Counted from the first letter of the stretch, positions 35,043 to 48,886 are shown. The stretch: 64,000 nt of DNA from Amorphophallus konjac (GCA_022559845.1 CM040126.1:143724064-143788063); one strand, 5' to 3'. Translations and numbers: made by a program. Notes: generated by a model from the sequence alone, not told the origin.

Positions 35043-35833
35043 GTGCAAAGGAGTTCTGACAGGAGGACTGCCGGTGACAAGGGAAAAGCCCTGGCGATGA
35101 AAGAAGGCGCACCTTCCCTCCCCACAGAGAATTCCCCGTCAGGCAACCACGTCGATGAAATACCTCCGTCAGTGGCAGGGGAACAGCTTCCCGGTGGGAG
35201 TACCGACGCCCTCCAAACCCTCAACATAAAACTGGATGTCCTCGTGGATCTCATGAGGGCCCAGGAGACCAGGGAGGAGAAGTCGCATCTCCCCCAGAAG
35301 AGCCCTCCCCGCGGAGATGCCTCCCAGCAAACCACTGGAGGCCGTTTTACCCTCCAGGGGCGGTGGCTCATCCGCAACCTATCAGGAGGACCATCGCATG
35401 CCCCTCCCCCGGAACAAGAAGCCTCCTTTACCCCGAGGAGGGTGAAGTCCGAAGCACATCGACAGTTCCCAGAAATCGAGGTCCCTGAGGAGCGTCGAGA
35501 CAGCATGCAAGTGCGCCCCCCCAGCCCTGCAGACCAGCGACAACTGGAACTGTCCCTCCGGATGTGAGACTTTGAGAGGCATTTCGTAGAGCAAGAGCGC
35601 GCCCTCCGCGCCTTGCAGAAGACCTCTCCTGTGGAGGACGAGGAGCTATCCCCGTTCTCCGACTACATCTTGAAGGCCGAGATCTCCCCTAGGATCTCAC
35701 TCCCGACCTTCAACTCGTATGACGGCCAGCAAGACCCGGCCAATTACTACGACAACTTTGATGCCCTGATGACCTTGCATGGGGCGTCAGACGTGATCAA
35801 ATGCTGAGCGTTCATGACCACTTTGGTCCTAGA
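35043..35833 (+). pseudogene. gag: RLG-5 gag, N-terminal part
   Basis: One frame from about 35043 gives a low-complexity Pro/Glu-rich leader. It is followed by LKAEISPRISLPTFNSYDGQ, the Tat gag capsid entry (Y-D-G, then D-P and a LMTLHG motif). Stops lie at 35565 and 35805; the second stands where relatives usually have Arg. The frame is cut at 35833 by the Tekay-like insertion and continues at 47147. The true start codon is unclear, since 35043 is GTG. Confidence 0.75.
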
Positions 35834-38800
35834 TGTAGTGCCCCAGAAGTTATGTGATAAATCCTGAGTTATTTATAGAATTTTCTGGAATTTATAAGGG
35901 ATAAATAAAAGGATTATTGAATTTATAAGTCCTTATAAGGCCCAATTGTGTTAAATAATTAACCTAGCCTATGTAAATAAAATCCAAAAGGTTTAAGGAC
36001 CAAGCCCATTAAGTTTGGCCCATATTCTAGAAGGTTATTTAGCCTATTTTTTAAAGATAAATACCATTTGTATAGATAATAATATGGATAATTAATAAAA
36101 GAGTTTGATTTATGTTGAATTCTGTGCACGTTGGATGTAGCAGTCTATCGTGTGACCGCCACAGTCACGTAACGTACCTAGACTGATGCGTTACACCCTG
36201 ATAGTTCCGTGAATGGAAGAATGAGTAGAAAGATTGGATCTCTGGGATCCTATCTACAAGATACCTAATTGGGAGAACTTGTAAGGTTACTAGGGACTCT
36301 TAGGGATCAGGTTCTGGCAAATTAAGGACTCTAGAATCGATCTAATCCTCAAACCCTAGCCAGAACCCTATAAATAGGACATAGTTTTGACCTGAGCAAC
36401 CCTTACTTTTGCTCGTGAAGAAACAAGGTAAGGAGTCACAATTTCGGGTAAGTTCTTCAAAAGATTTTGTATATAATACTAAGGTCTAATAGCTCTCCAA
36501 ATTTCGTGCTAGGAGATGAACTAACCAAGAAGATAGGGGCTTCTAAAGTCGCTGATTCAGTCATAGCAGCCTAGAATTCAGAGCAAAAGATCACTGAAGA
36601 TCAAGAGATTAGGACGTCTAAACGATGTAATTAGAGTTCAATCCTTTAGAACTTTTTGTTCACCTTAGTTTCATCTTTTTACCCTAAAAAAATTCACATC
36701 TTTAGGACAAAAGGTTGGAGAGATAGAGCAGCAGGAAGTTGCTGAAAAATCGCTGGAAAAGGAGAGCTAGGGCTCAATTTTCAGACTCAAATTAGAAGCT
36801 TAAAGCCTAGTTAAGAGATAGGTTATCTCATGATTGGCAAAAACATCTTGTTAGAGATAAAAGTCTTCTAATTTTGATTGATTTCATGCATCATGAATCA
36901 TGAATTCCATGTTTTAGTGGGTTCATGCATACATACATATCCTTAGCCCTAATCAAAGATCAAAGATATTATCTTGTCTATTCAGTAAAACCCATGCATG
37001 TAGTTGGCCCATACTTTGTTTATCATGCCTATAATAATTATAGTATTTTGATTTCCAGGCATGTTATATTTTCATAAACTTTTTCTTTATTTTACTACCA
37101 GCAGACGATCTGACGCATCAAGGTAAGACCGTCACAATTATATCACGGCCTTACGATACGCCGTCACACCTTCTTTGGTGTTTGAAGTTTTCTGTTGTCT
37201 CTGGCGCACTATCAATGGAGCGTTACGTTATTGTAACGGTCTCACGATAAACCGTCACAGTCACTGTGACGCACCCATTCTAGACCGTCAGGGTAACTGT
37301 AGGCAGAATAGGAAACTAGTTAATTTAACCTATAAATAAGCTTAGTTATCTAAGTATTGACCTGATTTCATATCTTTTAGAATTTTTTACTGATTCATGA
37401 TAGAAATTGCATACTTTAGGTATCTTAAGTTACTTTAAGTTATGTTAATTTCATATGCTAAAATTCTATAGTTTTGTATCTAAATCATGATTTTCCAAAG
37501 ATGTATTGACGGAGTTTTATCTTGGTTTCACGTTGATTACACATTCTCTCTCTATCTATAGAGTCATCTCTTTAAGTACATGGCACATATTCTGGTATGT
37601 TGTCCATTAGTTCACACTTTGCACTATAGGAACATTATTCTTGGACATGAGGACATCTCTATTGGATATTCCTTCCAATGGACTAAGAAATCTTGTTTCA
37701 AGGTCTCCGTAATTCTCCGCGAGCCTGGGATTCCCACTAGGACGCCGAGTTGGTTGTATCATTAAAGTCCATTGATTAGGTTACACTATCGAGGTTTCTG
37801 GTTATCAGTAGTGTAACGGATCTATATTGGACCGTCAGGCACATGTAACGGCCCAATATACGACCGTCACATTTCACTGAGTCTATTATTCAGACTAATG
37901 TAACGGCCCAATACTGGAGCGTCACATCATGTAACGGCCCAGTACACGACCGTCACACTGCTTGAGTATTTTAACCCAAGGTTTGACGAAGGGTTGATAT
38001 TCCAAGGTTTCTAGATGGACTCTTGATGATCTAGAACTTATGAAATTGATCAAAAAACCTAATATAATGAATGGAAGTTAAAGAAATGTACCGTTATGTT
38101 ACCGATTTATTTCCATAAGCTTAACCTTGTTTAAGTCATTCTTGACTCTCGCATTATTAAATTGAAGCGTTCATTCGTTGAATAGTGTTATCATGAACTT
38201 ATTGAATTATACATTTTTGGCCATACTTTATTGTTACATGTGTGGAAGTAGCTTGATTTATACTTGAAGATGCGATCGAGCACTGATTGTGTTCAAGGGC
38301 TCTATGCTAGTCCCCTCGGCTGATTGTCAGAAACATACTATTATAAACCATGGGGTATGATGCTACTGGCGTCACATTACGTTGGGAGTACTTTTTTTAT
38401 AAATAAGTGAAAATCCACAATACGATACAGCATGATTGATAATTGTACATGACTTTCTTGCTTGATATTCCATAGAAATTCATAAAGTACTTGCTCATAA
38501 GCAAAAGATACTGGAGTGATGATTATGTGGCATTGCTAGTACATTCTCGATACATTCTTGTTCATAAAAGGCCAATAACATATTCTTATTACATTGTTGC
38601 TAGTTCAGTCTTGCTCTCATTCTATCTTACATGATCATCTTGTTACTTTGCTTTAACCGTGTGATTGATCACTTTTGCATGATTTTACCTTATTTCTTTA
38701 GAGCTAAAATGTTAATTACTTTAATGATGCCTTCATGTTGATGCGAAGATACCTACTGGGCAAGTGTGCTCATTACCTATTTCCATTCTTTTCAGGAAAT

Positions 38801-39151
38801 GAAAGTGATTCGAATTCGAATTCGAGTTATACAAGTAGCGGGTCCGAGAGCGAATGAAAGTATTTTCAAAGATGAGAGTGAAGACTTAGGAAAGTCTATA
38901 TTGTTTAGATTGAGTCTATGTAATTTTCCTATTTCTTGAGTCTGATAGATTGGAAGAAGTTGAAAGTTATTGTATTTGAACATTGATTATTAATGAAATA
39001 AGTTGGAGTGTGATTAAAATAATGTGCAATTACATTTATGAGTGTGATTGTCTCGCGATCTGATCATTCTTACTTCCAAGAGACTTACCATGCCGGCTGT
39101 TCCCGTTTCTCGAGCGAGTCTTCCGCTGTCATAAAGGCTCAGGGCGTGACA
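35834..39151 (+). mobile_element. RLG-6 5' LTR
   Basis: This runs from tgtagtgccccag to gggcgtgaca, 3,318 bp, and pairs with 43830-47146. Clusters of gtaacgg and ccgtcac words lie at 36135-36190, 37100-37310 and 37800-37965. A TATA-like ctataaatag lies near 36369. No gene. Confidence 0.92.
37100..37965 (+). repeat. GTAACGG / CCGTCAC motif clusters in RLG-6 U3
   Basis: Words gtaacgg (or gttacg) and ccgtcac alternate about 15 times. Several form near-inverted pairs such as gtaacggcccaata...gaccgtcac. The clusters recur at 45100-45960 in the other LTR. Confidence 0.75.
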
Positions 39152-39158
39152 GTTAAGT

Positions 39159-39170
39159 TGGTATCAGAGC
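39159..39170 (+). other. Primer-binding site, RLG-6
   Basis: tggtatcagagc lies seven bases after the LTR end (spacer gttaagt), slightly farther than in the other elements. Confidence 0.88.
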
Positions 39171-39384
39171 CTAAGTCTCAAGACTTAGGAAGAAGAGTCA
39201 TGTTATAGGATAAGTCCAAGGTTTAAGGGCCCCTACCTATCAACTAAGGAAGAAATTTCACACCATGTGAGAATTGGGTAGAACCCGGGATAAGATAGTT
39301 AATTAGTTTTAAGATTGATTTTTCCTTCCAGTTTCACGAGAAATAACAAGTTATTATTTTTCTCCCAGGTACCCTTTTATTACC

Positions 39385-42300
39385 ATGGCTCATCACGTAA
39401 ATTGGGATGGCATGCAACAAATTGTTGCTGGTCTCACTCAAGCATTACAAACCATGGCGCAAGCTGGCACAGGAGCAAGGGCTGGTGATTTACATCGCAA
39501 CTTTCGGAGCTTAAACCCTCCGCGTTTCTATGATTCTTCTAATCCCGACGAGGCAGAGAACTGGATAGATGAAATGAATCGTATATTTGACGTCATCCAA
39601 TGCACCGATCAAGAGAAGGTGCGTCTCGCAACCTTTTAACTTAACAAAGATGCTCGCACATGGTGGAAGTCGGTTCCGGCACCTCCGGCCGATGCACCTC
39701 ATAAATGGGAAGGTTTTCTTACCATGTTCTATGCCAAGTACTTTTCTGAGCACATAAAAGAGAGAAAGGCTATGGAGTTTGCCGCTCTTCGGCAAGGAAT
39801 GATGACGGCTGCCGAATATGAACTGTAATTCTCAAGACTTGCACCTTACGCACCGCATCTTATCAGCACCGATTTATTGAAGGCAAATCGGTTCATGGAT
39901 GGGTTACGACCCGATTTTATTCAGTAGCTCGGGACCCAAAACATCCGTACTTATGCGGAAATGGTTCAACGAGCGTATTTGAGTTAAAGGACCTTAGAGA
40001 ATGTCAAAAAATTAAAAGGGAAAGGAGAAGAATCCAGCCGACGCTCAGATCGGCATTATAAGAAAGAAAAGTTCAGCATCACAGAGCCCTACAAAAGCCG
40101 TGATAGTAAGAAAAGATCCAGGAATGAGAATGGTGGAAGTTCCCATGAGCAAAAGAAAGTCAAGGAGGAGAAGGAGCAAGTTGCTACAGCTTGCACGTTT
40201 TGCAAAAAATTCGGCCATTCAGCTGAAGAATGCTGGAAGCGCCTCAGCGCTTGTTTACGTTGTGAAAGCAGGGAGCATCGCATGCCAGATTGCCCCCTTA
40301 TGAATGACCAATCATCTGGTTGAGGACGTAGGAGGTAGGCTCGCCTCAATGCCGTCTTAGAAGAAGAGGAAGCGCCCAAGGATGGTGGGCTTATGGAAGG
40401 TACTCTTCAAATTTATTCTCATCCTAGATTTATGCTATTTGACACTGGTGCCTCTTATTCTTTTATCTCCACTACTTTTTCAAAAATCTTATCAATTGCA
40501 TCAGTCCCCTTACCTTCAGATCTCGCTATTACCACAACCTTAGGTTCTGGAACAAAGCTTACCGACTATTATCCTGATAGCGAAGTGATAGTAGAATGTC
40601 ATAATCTCCCCGCAAACTTAGTATGGCTTGACATGAAAGGTTATGATGCCATTTTAGGGGTAGATTGGCTTGTAGATCATGATGCTTATATCAATTGCCG
40701 CAATAGGATTATATCCTTTCGAAAACTCGATCTTCCAAGATTTTCCTTCCTTGGCATTAAGTACAAGAAGCATCCTACTATCATATCTTCTCTTCACGCT
40801 TGCAAACTTATCTCGCAAGGATGTGAAGCTTTTATTACTTCTGTCATTGTTACCGAATCCAAGGAGATTATCTTAGCAGACATTCCTATTGTAAATGAGT
40901 TCCCCGATTTTTTTCCATCCGAATTACCCAGTTTACCACCCGAGAGGGAAGTAAACTTCACTATTGAACTCATTACAGGAGCAACACCTGTTTCTATAGC
41001 CCCTTATAAGACGTCCCCCACAAAACTCAAAGAACTAAAGAAGTAGTTGTAAGAACTACTGGATAATGGCTTTATCAGACCTAGCACATCTCCTTGGGGT
41101 GCGCCGATTTTATTTGTCAAAAAGAAGGATGGTTCTCTCAGGCTATGCATCGATTACCGACGACTGAATCAACTTACAATCAAAAATAAGTATCCGTTGT
41201 CGCGTATTGATGAGCTCTTTGATCAACTTTCGGGAGCAGAATAGTTCTCCAAGATTGACCACAGATCAGGTTATCATCAGCTTAGAATTAAAGAAGAGGA
41301 CATTTATAAATTGGCTTTTCGAAGTCGTTATGGCCACTATGAATTCGTGGTAATGCCGTTCGGGTTATCTAATGCCCCAGCAGTATTTATGCAACTTATG
41401 AACAGTGTTTTCCAGCCATATCTGGACCAATTCATCGTCGTCTTCATTGATGACATCTTGATATATTCCAAGACAATGAAAGAACATGAAGAACATCTGA
41501 GGATAGCTTTACAAACACTTAAAGAACATAAACTCTATGCCAAGCTAAACAAATGCGAATTCTGGCTCAAGGAAGTTTCATTCCTAGGCCACATTATTTC
41601 AAAAGAAGGTATACTTGTGGATCCTTCTAAGGTAGAAGCTGTCAAGAATTGAAGCCGGCCAACGACCGTATCGGAAGTACGAAGTTTTCTGGGTCTAGCT
41701 GGTTATTATAGAAGATTCATTAGGGATTTCTCAAAGATTGCAGTTCCTTTGACTAGACTCACAAGAAAAGAAAATTCCTTTGTCTAGTCAGAGGAATGTG
41801 AGAAGAGTTTCCAAACTCTTAAGAATCATCTTACTACAGCTCCTATTCTATCACTACCGATGGAAGGTGGTGGATTCGAAGTATATACGGATGCATCTGG
41901 CATTGGCTTAGGGTGTGTCCTCATGCAAAATGAAAAAGTAATATGTTATTCTTCAAGACAACTGAAGCGTCACGAGAAAAATTATCCTGTACATGATTTG
42001 GAATTAGCAGCTGTCATTTTCACCTTGAAAGTTTGGCGTCATTATCTCTATGGAAAAAAGTTTACGGTCTACTCGGACCACAAAAGCTTGAAGTACTTAT
42101 TTTCTCAAAAATAGCTAAATATGAGGCAGAGAATATGGTTAGAGTATCTCAAAGACTTTAATTTTGCTATTCAATATCATCTTGACAAGGCTAATACTGT
42201 AGCAGATGCACTCAGTAGAAAACCAATGGGTATGCTATCAAGTCTCATGATTAGTATGACTAATCTTATTCCTCAATTTGCTCAGTTGAACTTAGATATT

Positions 42301-43776
42301 GATAGGAAGGAAGATTGTTTCCTAGCTAATATTCAAGCTCAACCTACATTAATAGAAGATCTGGTCAAGCTGCAAAATGATGATCCTATATTATTGGAGA
42401 TCAATGCCAATGTTGAACAAATGCTGGATTTTTCTATTAAGGATGGAAGATTGCTATTTAAAGACCGAATATGTGTACCGGATCATGAGGATACGAAGAA
42501 ATTGATTCTAGAAGAAGCACATAAATCAAGGTATACCATTCACCCAGGTAGTACAAAAATATATCAAGATCTCAAAAGAAATTTCTGGTGGCCAAACATG
42601 AAGAGGGAAATAGCTGATTTCGTGTCTCGCTATCTCACTTGTCAACAAGTAAAGGCAGAGCATTTTAGACCCGCAGTTAAACTGCATCCCTTGAATATTC
42701 CTGAATGGAAGTGGAAGAGTATAGGGATGGATTTCATTATGGGGTTACCTAAGACAAGAGGTGGACACGATGGTATATGGGTAATCATAGACCGATTAAC
42801 TAAATCTGCACATTTCATACCAATCAAAAGTCGATGGTCTGTGGATATCTTGGCAGCATTATACATAAGAGAAAATTTTAAATTACATGGTGTCCCAGTC
42901 ACTATTGTATCTGATAGAGATCCTCGGTTCACATCACAGTTTTGGAAGGGTCTACAACAGTCACTAGGAACTAGATTGAACTTCAGCACAGCCTTTCATC
43001 CACAAACTGATGGTCAGACAGAAAGAATGAATCAAGTGGTAGAAGACATGCTCAGGGCTTGTGTTATTGATTTTGGATGTAGTTGGCATGATCACTTGCC
43101 TCTAGTAGAATTTGCATATAACAACAGTTATCAGGCCAGCATACAAATAGCACCTTTTAAAGCTCTATATGGAAGAAGTTGTCGATCACCAATATGTTGG
43201 AATGAAATAGGGGAAAGACAATTCCTAGGCCCCGATATTATCAGAGATTCTACAGAGAAGATCAAGCTTATTCAAGAGAGAATAAAGATGGCACAAGATA
43301 GGCATAAATCTTATGTTGATAATCGAAGACGCAACTTAGAATTTCAAGTAGGAGACCATGTGTATCTCAAGGTTTCTCCAAGTCATGGTATTCAGAGATT
43401 TGGCATTAAGGGCAAATAACTCCAAGGTTCGTTGGCCCGTTTGAAATTCTTGAAAGGGTTGGTGAAGTGGCTTACAAACTGGCTTTACCTCCACAATTAG
43501 CAGGAGTTCATGATGTATTTCACGTCTCTATGCTGAAGAAGTATGTATATGATCTTGACCATATTATCACTTATGACAATCTAGAGATTCAGAAGGATAT
43601 GACGTATGAATAAACGCCAATAAAGATTCTGGAACGGGAAGTGCGTCAATTAAGAAATAAAGTTATTCCTATTATCAAGATTCAATGGAAGAAAACATGG
43701 CCATATGAAGCAACATGGGAAATCGAAGTAGCCATGCGGAAGAGATTTCCAGAATTATTCAACTGTAAGTACACTC
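39385..43776 (+). pseudogene. gag-pol: RLG-6 gag-pol polyprotein (broken)
   Basis: The ATG at 39385 starts a single frame. Gag has FRSLNPPRFYDSS and a CCHC knuckle CTFCKKFGHSAEEC (40190-40235). Protease has FDTGAS (40438). RT (from about 41050) has FIDDILIYS near 41446. RNase H has TDASGIGLG (41887). The integrase finger HHCC has its first Cys changed to Tyr (SRYLTCQQ, 42625-42650), and the DDE core has MDFIMGLP, IVSDRDPRF and QTERMNQVVE. Stops at 39637, 39826, 39925, 39985, 40321, 40336, 41044, 41050, 41242, 41650, 41785 and 42112 break it. The frame shifts near 43415, and the GPF and chromodomain segments follow in the next frame (stop 43611). The last conserved residues are near 43760. Confidence 0.92.
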
Positions 43777-43829
43777 TCCATAATCCATGTATTAAATTTG
43801 GGGACCAAATTCTTCTAAGTGGGGGAGGG

Positions 43830-46800
43830 TGTAGTGCCCCAGAAGTTATGTGATAAATCCTGAGTTATTTATAGAATTTTCTAGAATTTATAAGGGCTAA
43901 ATAAAAGGATTATTGAATTTATAATTCATTATAAGGCCCAATTGTGTTAAATAATTAACCTAGCTTATTTAAATAAAATCCAAAAGGTTTAAGGACAAGC
44001 CCATTAAGTTTGGCCCGTATTCTAGAAGGTTATTTACCCTATTTTTTAAGGATAAATATCATTTGTATAGATAATAATATGGATAATTAACAAAAGAGTT
44101 TGATTTATGTTGAATTCTGTGCACGTTGGATGTAGCGGTCTATCGTGCGACCGCCACAGTCAAGTAACGCACCTAGACTGATGCGTTACACCCTGATAGT
44201 TCCATGAATGGTAGAACGAGTAGAAAGATTGGATATCTGGGATCCTATCTACAAGATACCTAATTGGGAGAACTTGTAAGGTTACTAGGGACTCTTAGGG
44301 ATCAGGTTCTGGCAAATTAAGGACTCTAGAATCGATCTAATCCTCAAACCCTAGCCAAAACCCTATAAATATGACCTAGTTTTGACCTGAGCAACCCTTA
44401 CTTTTGCTCGTGAAGAAACAAGGTAAGGAGTCACAATTTCGGGTAAGTTTTTTAGAAGATTTTATTTATAATACTAAGGTCTAATAGCTCTCCAAATTTC
44501 GTGCTAGGAGATCAAGTAACCAAGAAGATAGGGGCTTCTAAAGTCACCGATTCAGTCATAGCAGCCTAGAATTTAGAGCAAAAGATCACTAAAGATCAAG
44601 AGATTAGAACGTCTAAACGAGGTAATTAGAGTTCAATCCTTTAGAACTTTTTGTTCACCCTAGTTTCATCTTTTTACCCTCAAAAATTTCACATCTTTAG
44701 GACAAGAGGTTGGAGAGATAGAGCAGCAGGAAGTTGCTGAAAAATCGCTGGAAAAGGAGAGCTAGGGCTCGATTTTCATACTCAAAATAGAAGCTTAAAG
44801 CCTAGTTAAGAGGTAGGTTATCTCATGATTGGCAAAAACATCTTGTTAGGGATAAAAGCCCTCTCGTTTTGATTGATTTCATGCATCATGAATCATGAAT
44901 TCCATGTTTTAGTGGGTTCATGCATACATACATATTATTAGCCCTAATCAAAGATCAAAGATATTATCTTGTCTATTCACTAAAACCCATGCATATAGTT
45001 GGCCCATACTTCGTTTATCATGCCTAGAATAATTGTAGTATTTTGATTTCCATGCATGTTATGTTTTCATAAACTATTTCTTTATTTTACTGCCGGTAGA
45101 CGATATGATACATCAAGGTAAGACCGTCACAATTATATAACAGCCTTACGATAAGCCGTCACACCTTCTTTGGTGTTTGAAGTTTTCTGTTGTCTCTGAC
45201 GCACCATCAATGGAGCGTTACGTTACTGTAACGGCCTCACGATAAACCGTCATAGTCACTGTGACGCACCCATTCTAGACCGTCAGGGTAACTGTAGGCA
45301 GAATAGGAAACTAGTTATTTTAACTTATAAATAAGCTTAGTTAGCTAAGTCTTGACCTGATTTCATGTCTTTTAGATTTTTTCACTGATTCATGATAAAA
45401 ATTGCATAATTTAGGTATCTTAAGTTACTTTAAGTTATGTTAATTTTATGTGCTAAAATTCTATAGTTTTGTATCTAAATCATGATTTTCCAAAGATGTA
45501 TTGACAGAGTTTTATCTTGATTTCACGTTTATTACACATTCTCTCTCTATCTATAGAGTCATCTCTTTAAGTACATGGCACATATTCCGGTATGTTGTCC
45601 ATTAGTTCACACTTTGCACTATAGGAACATTATTCTTGGACATGAGGACCTCTCTATTGGATATTCCTTCCAATGGACTAGGAAATCTTGTTTCAAGGCC
45701 TCCGTAATTCTCCGCGAGCCTGGGATTCTCACTAGGACGCCAAGTTGGTTGTACCATTAAAACTCATTGATTAGGTTACACTATCGAGGTTTCTGGTTAT
45801 CAATAGTGTAACGGATCTATATTGGACCATCAGACACATGTAACGGCCCAATATACGACCATCACATTTCACTGAGTCTATTATTCAGACTAATGTAACG
45901 GTCCAATACTGGAGCGTCATATCATATAACGGCCCAGTACACGACCGTCACACTGCTTGAGTATTTTAACCCGAGGTTTGACCAAGGGTTGATATTCCAA
46001 GGTTTCTAGATGGACTCTTGATGATCTAGAACTTATCATATTGATCAAAAAATCTAATATAATGAATGGAAGTTAAAGAAATGTACCGTTATGCTACCGA
46101 TTTATTTCCATATGCATAACCTTGTTTAAGTCATTCTTGACTCTCGCATTATTAAATTGAAGCGTTCATTCATTGAATAGTGTTATCATGAACTTATTGA
46201 ATTATACATTTTTGGTCATACTTTATTGTTACATGTGTGGAAGTAGCTTGATTTATACTTGAAGATGCGATCGAGCACTGATTGTGTTCAAGGGCTCTAT
46301 GCTAGTCCCCTCGGCTGATTATCGGAAACATACTATTATAAACCATGGGATATGATGCTACCGGCGACGCATTACGCTGGGAGTACTTTCTTTATAATTA
46401 AGTGAAAATCCACAATACGATACAACATGATTGATACTTGTACATGACTTTCTTGCTTGATATTTCACAGAAATTCATAAAGTACTTGCTCATAAGCAAA
46501 AGATACTGGAGTGATGATTATGTGGCATTGCTAGTACATTCTCGATACATTCTTGTTCATAAAAGGCCAATAACATGTTCTTGTTACATTCTTGCTAGTT
46601 CAGTCTTGCTCTCATTCTATCTTACACGATCATCTTGTTACTTTGGTTTAACCGCGTGATTGATCGCTTTTGCATGATTTTACCTTATTTCTTTAGAGCT
46701 AAAATGTTAATTACTTTAATGATGCCTTCATGTTGATGCGAAGATACCTATTGGGAAAGTGTGCTCATTACCTATTTCCATTCTTTTCAGGAAATGAAAG

Positions 46801-47146
46801 TGATTCGAATTCGAATTCGGGTTATACAAGTAGCGGGTCTGAGAGCGAATGAAAGTATTGTCAATGATGAGAGTGAATACTTAGGAAAGTCTATATTGTT
46901 TAGATTGAGTCTATGTAATTTTCCTATTTCTTGAGTCTGATAGATTGGAAGAAGTTGAAAGTTATTGTATTTGAACATTGATTATCAATGAAACAAGTTG
47001 GAGTGTGATTAAAATAATGTGCAATTACATTTATGTGTGTGATTGTCTCGCACTCTGATCATTCTTACTTACAAGAGGCTTACCATGCCAGCTGTTCCCG
47101 TTTCTCGAGCGAGTCTTCCACTGTCATAAAGGCTCGGGGCGTGATA
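43830..47146 (+). mobile_element. RLG-6 3' LTR
   Basis: This begins after the purine tract tgggggaggg and is collinear with 35834-39151. Its last bases (gtgata) have lost the canonical CA by one substitution. RLG-5 gag resumes immediately after. Confidence 0.92.
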
Positions 47147-48460
47147 TGGGAGCTCAAGCATTGTTTAGGGCCCTCGCCCCTGGTGGCATTCACAACTTCA
47201 AGCAGTTCGAGCGAGTGTTCAAGGAAAGCTTCGCCAGCAGCGATCTACCCCGGTCAGTAGCGGGATTACTGGCCCTCAAGCAGGAACAGGGGGAGGAGTT
47301 GCGGGCTTATATCAACCGATTTAAATCAAAAGCCATGCGCATCTCCCGCCTGGATGTTGCCTCGGCCATCACTGCATTGACTGGGGGTACCCGTGACGAG
47401 AACCTGCGGCGCGAGCTAGTGCCTCATCCTCCCACCTCCCTTGCCGAGCTAGTGACCCTGGCACTATGCCACGCAGAGTGCGAAGAAGTTCTCAGCGCCT
47501 GTCGAGGCACGACAGGCTCAGGTCGGGAGGGGGACAAGAAGCAACCGTCCGAGCAAGGGACGGGCCAAGGAAAAAGGCGGAACCAGGACGGAGACCGCAA
47601 AGAGCCGTCCCAGAAGTATGAGCGGTATACCCCCCTTACCGCTCCCGTCTATGAAATTAACGGAGACATCAAAGGCTCGGGTCTCCTCCACTAGCCCGAG
47701 CCTATGAAGGCCAAGCACCGTAATCGCCGCAAGCATTGCCTTTTCCACAGTGATCACGTGCATCACACCTGCGATTGCCATCAACTTCAAGATGAGATCG
47801 AGCGCCTCGTTCGCCAGGGACACTTGTCCCGATACGTGGCCGGGCAGAAAGAAGACCGAGGCACCCCCGAAGAAATTGACAATGCTCCTCGCGGAGTCCA
47901 CACCAATGTCATCGCGGGCGGCACGGCATCAGGTGGAGATAGCTGCCAAGGAAGCAAGCGTCACGCTGAGCAGGCGAGCCGACCCTCTGTTGAGCACTCT
48001 ACGGCTCCGCAGGCGAGCGAATGGCAGGCCCTGGTATTCTACGACCAGGACCTGGAAGGGTTAACCACCACGCATGACGACGCTCTCGTTGCATCGGCTA
48101 CAATAAACCATTGTAACGTAGATAGGATCTTAGTTGACAATGGTACTGCCCCTGATGCCTTATCCTATGAATGTTTCCTTAAAATGGGAGAGAATCCATC
48201 TAAACTCTGCCCGATCCGAACCCCCCACTCTGGGTTCAACGGCCAGGCAACTTATCTCGAGGGAGCCCTGAGCCTGCCAGTTACTATTGGCACCCCGCCC
48301 AAAATCGTTACGGTTATAGTGGACTTCATCATGATTAAGGGGATGACGGCATATAACGCCATCTTCGGTCGAGGTATCCTCAGCCGAATAAAAGTGGTGC
48401 CCTCTACCTTTCACCAGAAAATGAAGTTCCCTACCAATTATGGCGTGGGGGAGGTCCGGG
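47147..48460 (+). pseudogene. gag-pro: RLG-5 gag C-terminal part and protease start
   Basis: The frame from 47146 reads GAQALFRALAPGGIHNFKQF, then FKESFASSDL and LLALKQEQGEELRAYINRF, the Tat capsid signature. A stop lies at 47692. A Tat-type finger (CLFHSDHVHHTC) followed by QDEIERLVRQGHLSRYV lies near 47737-47840. The protease has ILVDNGTAPDAL near 48127, with the V-D-N-G form usual for Tat, and ends at YGVGEVR where RLN-7 is inserted. The remainder picks up at 55626. Confidence 0.8.
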
Positions 48461-48757
48461 TGATGAGGACATCACCAACACTTTCATATGATCGAGGGTC
48501 CCGATGCTCGCCACCTATGCTACATCTTGTTCACCACTTTATTTCGAGTCATATGATGTAATTTTTATTTTCTTATCATGTACATTTCCTTTTATTTGAG
48601 TCCAATACCTAGGTTAGGTAGCTATTTACCTAAGTCTTAAGTCATTATGTGTGTTATTGGGCCCAATTATATGGGCTAGGCCCAGGGCCGCCCCCCTCCC
48701 CTTGGTTTAGTGTTAGAAGTACAAAAGTTAGGGACTTAAGTTAAATTGTGGGATTCC

Positions 48758-48766
48758 TATAAATAT
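48758..48766 (+). promoter_or_regulatory. TATA box of RLN-7 LTR
   Basis: ctataaata lies in attcctataaatatgaccc and is the clearest TATA box in the window. The 3' LTR copy is at 53542-53550. Confidence 0.75.
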
Positions 48767-48833
48767 GACCCCAATCCCTCATTTGTAAGGTAATGAAGTA
48801 TTGATAAAAGTTTGCCAAAGCATCTGTGCATCT

Positions 48834-48886
48834 CTCTCCCTCTCTCTCTAGCTCTATTTCTCTCTCTCTCTCTCTCTCTCTCTAAA
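48834..48886 (+). repeat. CT microsatellite in RLN-7 leader
   Basis: A long (ct)n run lies at 48860-48884. The corresponding run in the 3' LTR (near 53645-53658) is much shorter, an LTR length polymorphism. Confidence 0.9.

Larger units (their letters stand above)
35834..47146 (+). mobile_element. RLG-6, Tekay/Del-like chromovirus
   Basis: LTRs of about 3.3 kb (35834-39151 and 43830-47146) start tgtagtgcccc. The left one ends gtgaca, the right one gtgata. The internal region encodes the full gag-pol in one frame interrupted by about a dozen stops and one late frameshift. RT motif [13 protein letters not shown] and the C-terminal IKIQWKK...EATWE module are typical of Tekay. The flanks, taga on the left and tggga on the right, look like a decayed target duplication inside RLG-5 gag. 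Confidence 0.93.

Noticed and set aside
35000..35506. Minus-strand open frame of 168 codons
   Set aside because: It is antisense to RLG-5 gag and crosses its primer site; no domain is recognised.
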